Assembly (NCBI RefSeq): GCF_003072125.1
Contig: NZ_QCYH01000015.1
Location: 1 to 52,702 of the forward strand
Direction: 5' to 3'
Length of the DNA stretch: 52,702 bases
DNA from: Pelagivirga sediminicola
GTDB lineage: Bacteria > Pseudomonadota > Alphaproteobacteria > Rhodobacterales > Rhodobacteraceae
Shown piece by piece: positions 51,608 through 52,702 of this stretch. Each line of letters starts with the position of its first letter. Within the stretch, counting starts at the first letter, position 1. Made by a program: the position numbers and the translations under genes. The notes under the pieces are model-generated. The model was not told the DNA's origin. It did no database searches and saw only the letters and a program-made list of their open reading frames with translations.

Positions 51608-51943
51608 ATGACACAGCGGCACAGCATATTCTGGGGGTGGCTTCTGGCCTTGACCGTAATGGTTACGGCGACGTTTCCGCATATGTCGTTCGCACGTGCC
51701 CAGCCGGATCATTCCCAAGGCGCGCATCAATCTGTGCCAGCTTCAAGCAGCTGTGATGTCACCGCTTTGCATGTGAAGACGGGTGGCTGCGCCGCCATGA
51801 CGGCGCATTGTTCGTCGCTTCTGCCACCGCCAATTCTGCTGCCGGTACAGATGCGCATGCAAATCTCGGTCGAATACGATTTCGGCGTCGTCGTGCCTTA
51901 TAATCTGGCCTCCTTCAGCGAAACGCCGCCTCCGCGAGCCTGA
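51608..51943 (+). CDS. Small exported His/Cys protein upstream of copA
   Basis: A 111-residue protein with a hydrophobic export signal (WGWLLALTVMVTATFPHMSFA). The mature part has HSQGAHQ, a CDVTALHVKTGGCAAMTAHC segment with three Cys and two His, a Leu/Pro stretch, and a Pro-rich end (ETPPPRA). It resembles the protein at 41472-41852 in plan. It precedes the multicopper oxidase gene by 170 bp in the same direction and may bind copper or be a small regulator of export. Family not firmly recognised. Confidence 0.6.
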   Translation: MTQRHSIFWGWLLALTVMVTATFPHMSFARAQPDHSQGAHQSVPASSSCDVTALHVKTGGCAAMTAHCSSLLPPPILLPVQMRMQISVEYDFGVVVPYNLASFSETPPPRA

Positions 51944-52112
51944 TTTCTGTCGCTTCGTGCCCGCCGAATAGGCGGCCGAAGTTGAACATACGCAACCCTT
52001 TGCATCACTCGGACGCGCCTTGACGCGACATGACCATTTGCAGGGCTGCAATCATCAGCACGCTACGCGGCGCAAATGCACCGCTTTCAAATCAAATCTG
52101 AAAGGACCGGAG

Positions 52113-52702
52113 ATGAAACCCATCCCCCGTATCAAGACGGCCATTCTGGCCGCAACCCTCGCCGTATCCGGCGGCATGACGCTGGCAGGCACCTACAATG
52201 TCAGCGTCGACAAGATCCGCATCGACACCGGAGACTTCAAGAAAACCGGCATCGGCTACAACAAGAGTCAGAGCCCGACCGTCCTGCGCTTCAAGGAAGG
52301 CGAGCAGGTCACGATCAACGTCAAGAACAATCTGCGCGAAAGCACTTCCATCCACTGGCACGGGCTGATCCTGCCGTTCCGGCAGGACGGCGTTCCGGGC
52401 ATCAGCTTCAACGGGATCGCGCCGGGCCAGACCTTCACCTACCAGTTCCCGATCCAGCAAGCCGGCACCTACTGGTTTCACAGCCATACCGGGTTTCAGG
52501 AGCCTGACGGAGCTTTCGGCGCAATCGTGATCGAGCCGAAGGGCGGCGAGAAGACGCGCGCCGACCGCGACTACGTCGTGCAACTGACCGACAAGCACCC
52601 GCATAATGGCAGCCGCATTTTCCGTAATCTGAAAATGTCGGCCGACTACTACAACCGCGCGCAGCGCACGCTGGAGGATCTGGTGCGCGACTCGCGCGAG
52701 GA
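52113..52702 (+). CDS. copA: Multicopper oxidase of the CopA copper-resistance type, N-terminal part
   Basis: Runs off the right edge of the window after about 196 codons. ATG 52113 has AAAGGACCGGAG before it. A signal peptide (KTAILAATLAVSGGMTLA) is followed by the first cupredoxin domain: TVLRFKEGEQVTINVKNNL, the first HxH copper pair in STSIHWHGLILP, and the second in TYWFHSHTGFQEPDG, then FGAIVIEPKG. DYVVQLTDKHP starts domain 2. The sequence PFRQDGVPGISFNGI is typical of the CopA/PcoA group, which oxidises Cu(I) in the periplasm. The signal lacks an obvious twin-arginine pair, which is unusual for this group. Confidence 0.9.
   Translation, partial: MKPIPRIKTAILAATLAVSGGMTLAGTYNVSVDKIRIDTGDFKKTGIGYNKSQSPTVLRFKEGEQVTINVKNNLRESTSIHWHGLILPFRQDGVPGISFNGIAPGQTFTYQFPIQQAGTYWFHSHTGFQEPDGAFGAIVIEPKGGEKTRADRDYVVQLTDKHPHNGSRIFRNLKMSADYYNRAQRTLEDLVRDSRE

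Overview
The window reads as part of a large accessory replicon (plasmid) of a Rhodobacteraceae / Roseobacter-group alphaproteobacterium. The main reason is a complete repABC cassette (29.6-33.0 kb). Around it are gene families typical of such plasmids (ArdC zincin protein, several large ParB-like proteins, DUF3768-, DUF3085- and DUF1403-type proteins, a ScpB-like protein), high GC with alphaproteobacterial codon use, five complete or partial toxin-antitoxin loci, and insertion sequences. No tRNA, rRNA, CRISPR array or conjugation gene was recognised.

Layout. (1) 0-12.3 kb: maintenance and accessory genes, nearly all on the minus strand. An adenine-methyltransferase-like gene is cut by an IS66-type end at base 77. 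Then follow AbrB-Doc, a 48-codon PaaA2-like antitoxin, an ArdC remnant, a 702-aa UPF0149-like protein, PrlF-YhaV, two small conserved unknowns, a large ParB-like protein, DUF3768 and ArdC. Four genes here share a 35-bp upstream element with a small palindrome at its centre. (2) 12.3-23.3 kb: a compact redox/metal locus. A minus-strand chain of PepSY, ferric-reductase-like flavocytochrome, a second PepSY, DUF2271, a PepSY/flavodoxin/FNR fusion, ApbE, a TPC-type P1B ATPase and a VIT transporter runs away from a divergent OmpR-type two-component system. Four predicted response-regulator boxes lie in front of the two PepSY genes. (3) 23.3-29.5 kb: accessory genes broken by an intact IS21-family element (24222-26861) with a 6-bp target duplication; a second large ParB-like gene. 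(4) 29.5-33.3 kb: repC-repB-repA read on the minus strand, one copy of a 16-bp palindrome inside each gene (likely parS), and a predicted counter-transcribed RNA between repB and repC. (5) 33.3-40.3 kb: serine recombinase, ParD-ParE, tyrosine recombinase with a dif-like inverted repeat beside it, DUF1403-ScpB, an excisionase-type HTH/PIN pair, and a truncated IS66 transposase. (6) 40.3-52.7 kb: cytochrome c, ECF sigma factor, phospholipase-D-like synthase, PRC-barrel protein, SDR oxidoreductase, L,D-transpeptidase, ccmFGHI, SHOCT protein, a Met/His-rich cupredoxin and the start of a CopA-like multicopper oxidase.

How it fits together. Replication and segregation are supplied by repABC, with compatibility probably set by the ctRNA and the parS palindromes. 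Stability is reinforced by toxin-antitoxin pairs and two recombinases that could resolve multimers. The cargo centres on metals and redox chemistry. One module carries an ApbE-type flavinylation motif in its DUF2271 protein and looks like an electron-transfer route from NAD(P)H to the periplasm, linked to metal transporters and a dedicated sensor. The other combines copper-binding and copper-oxidising proteins with late cytochrome c maturation factors. All functional statements rest on sequence reading only; no database search was run.
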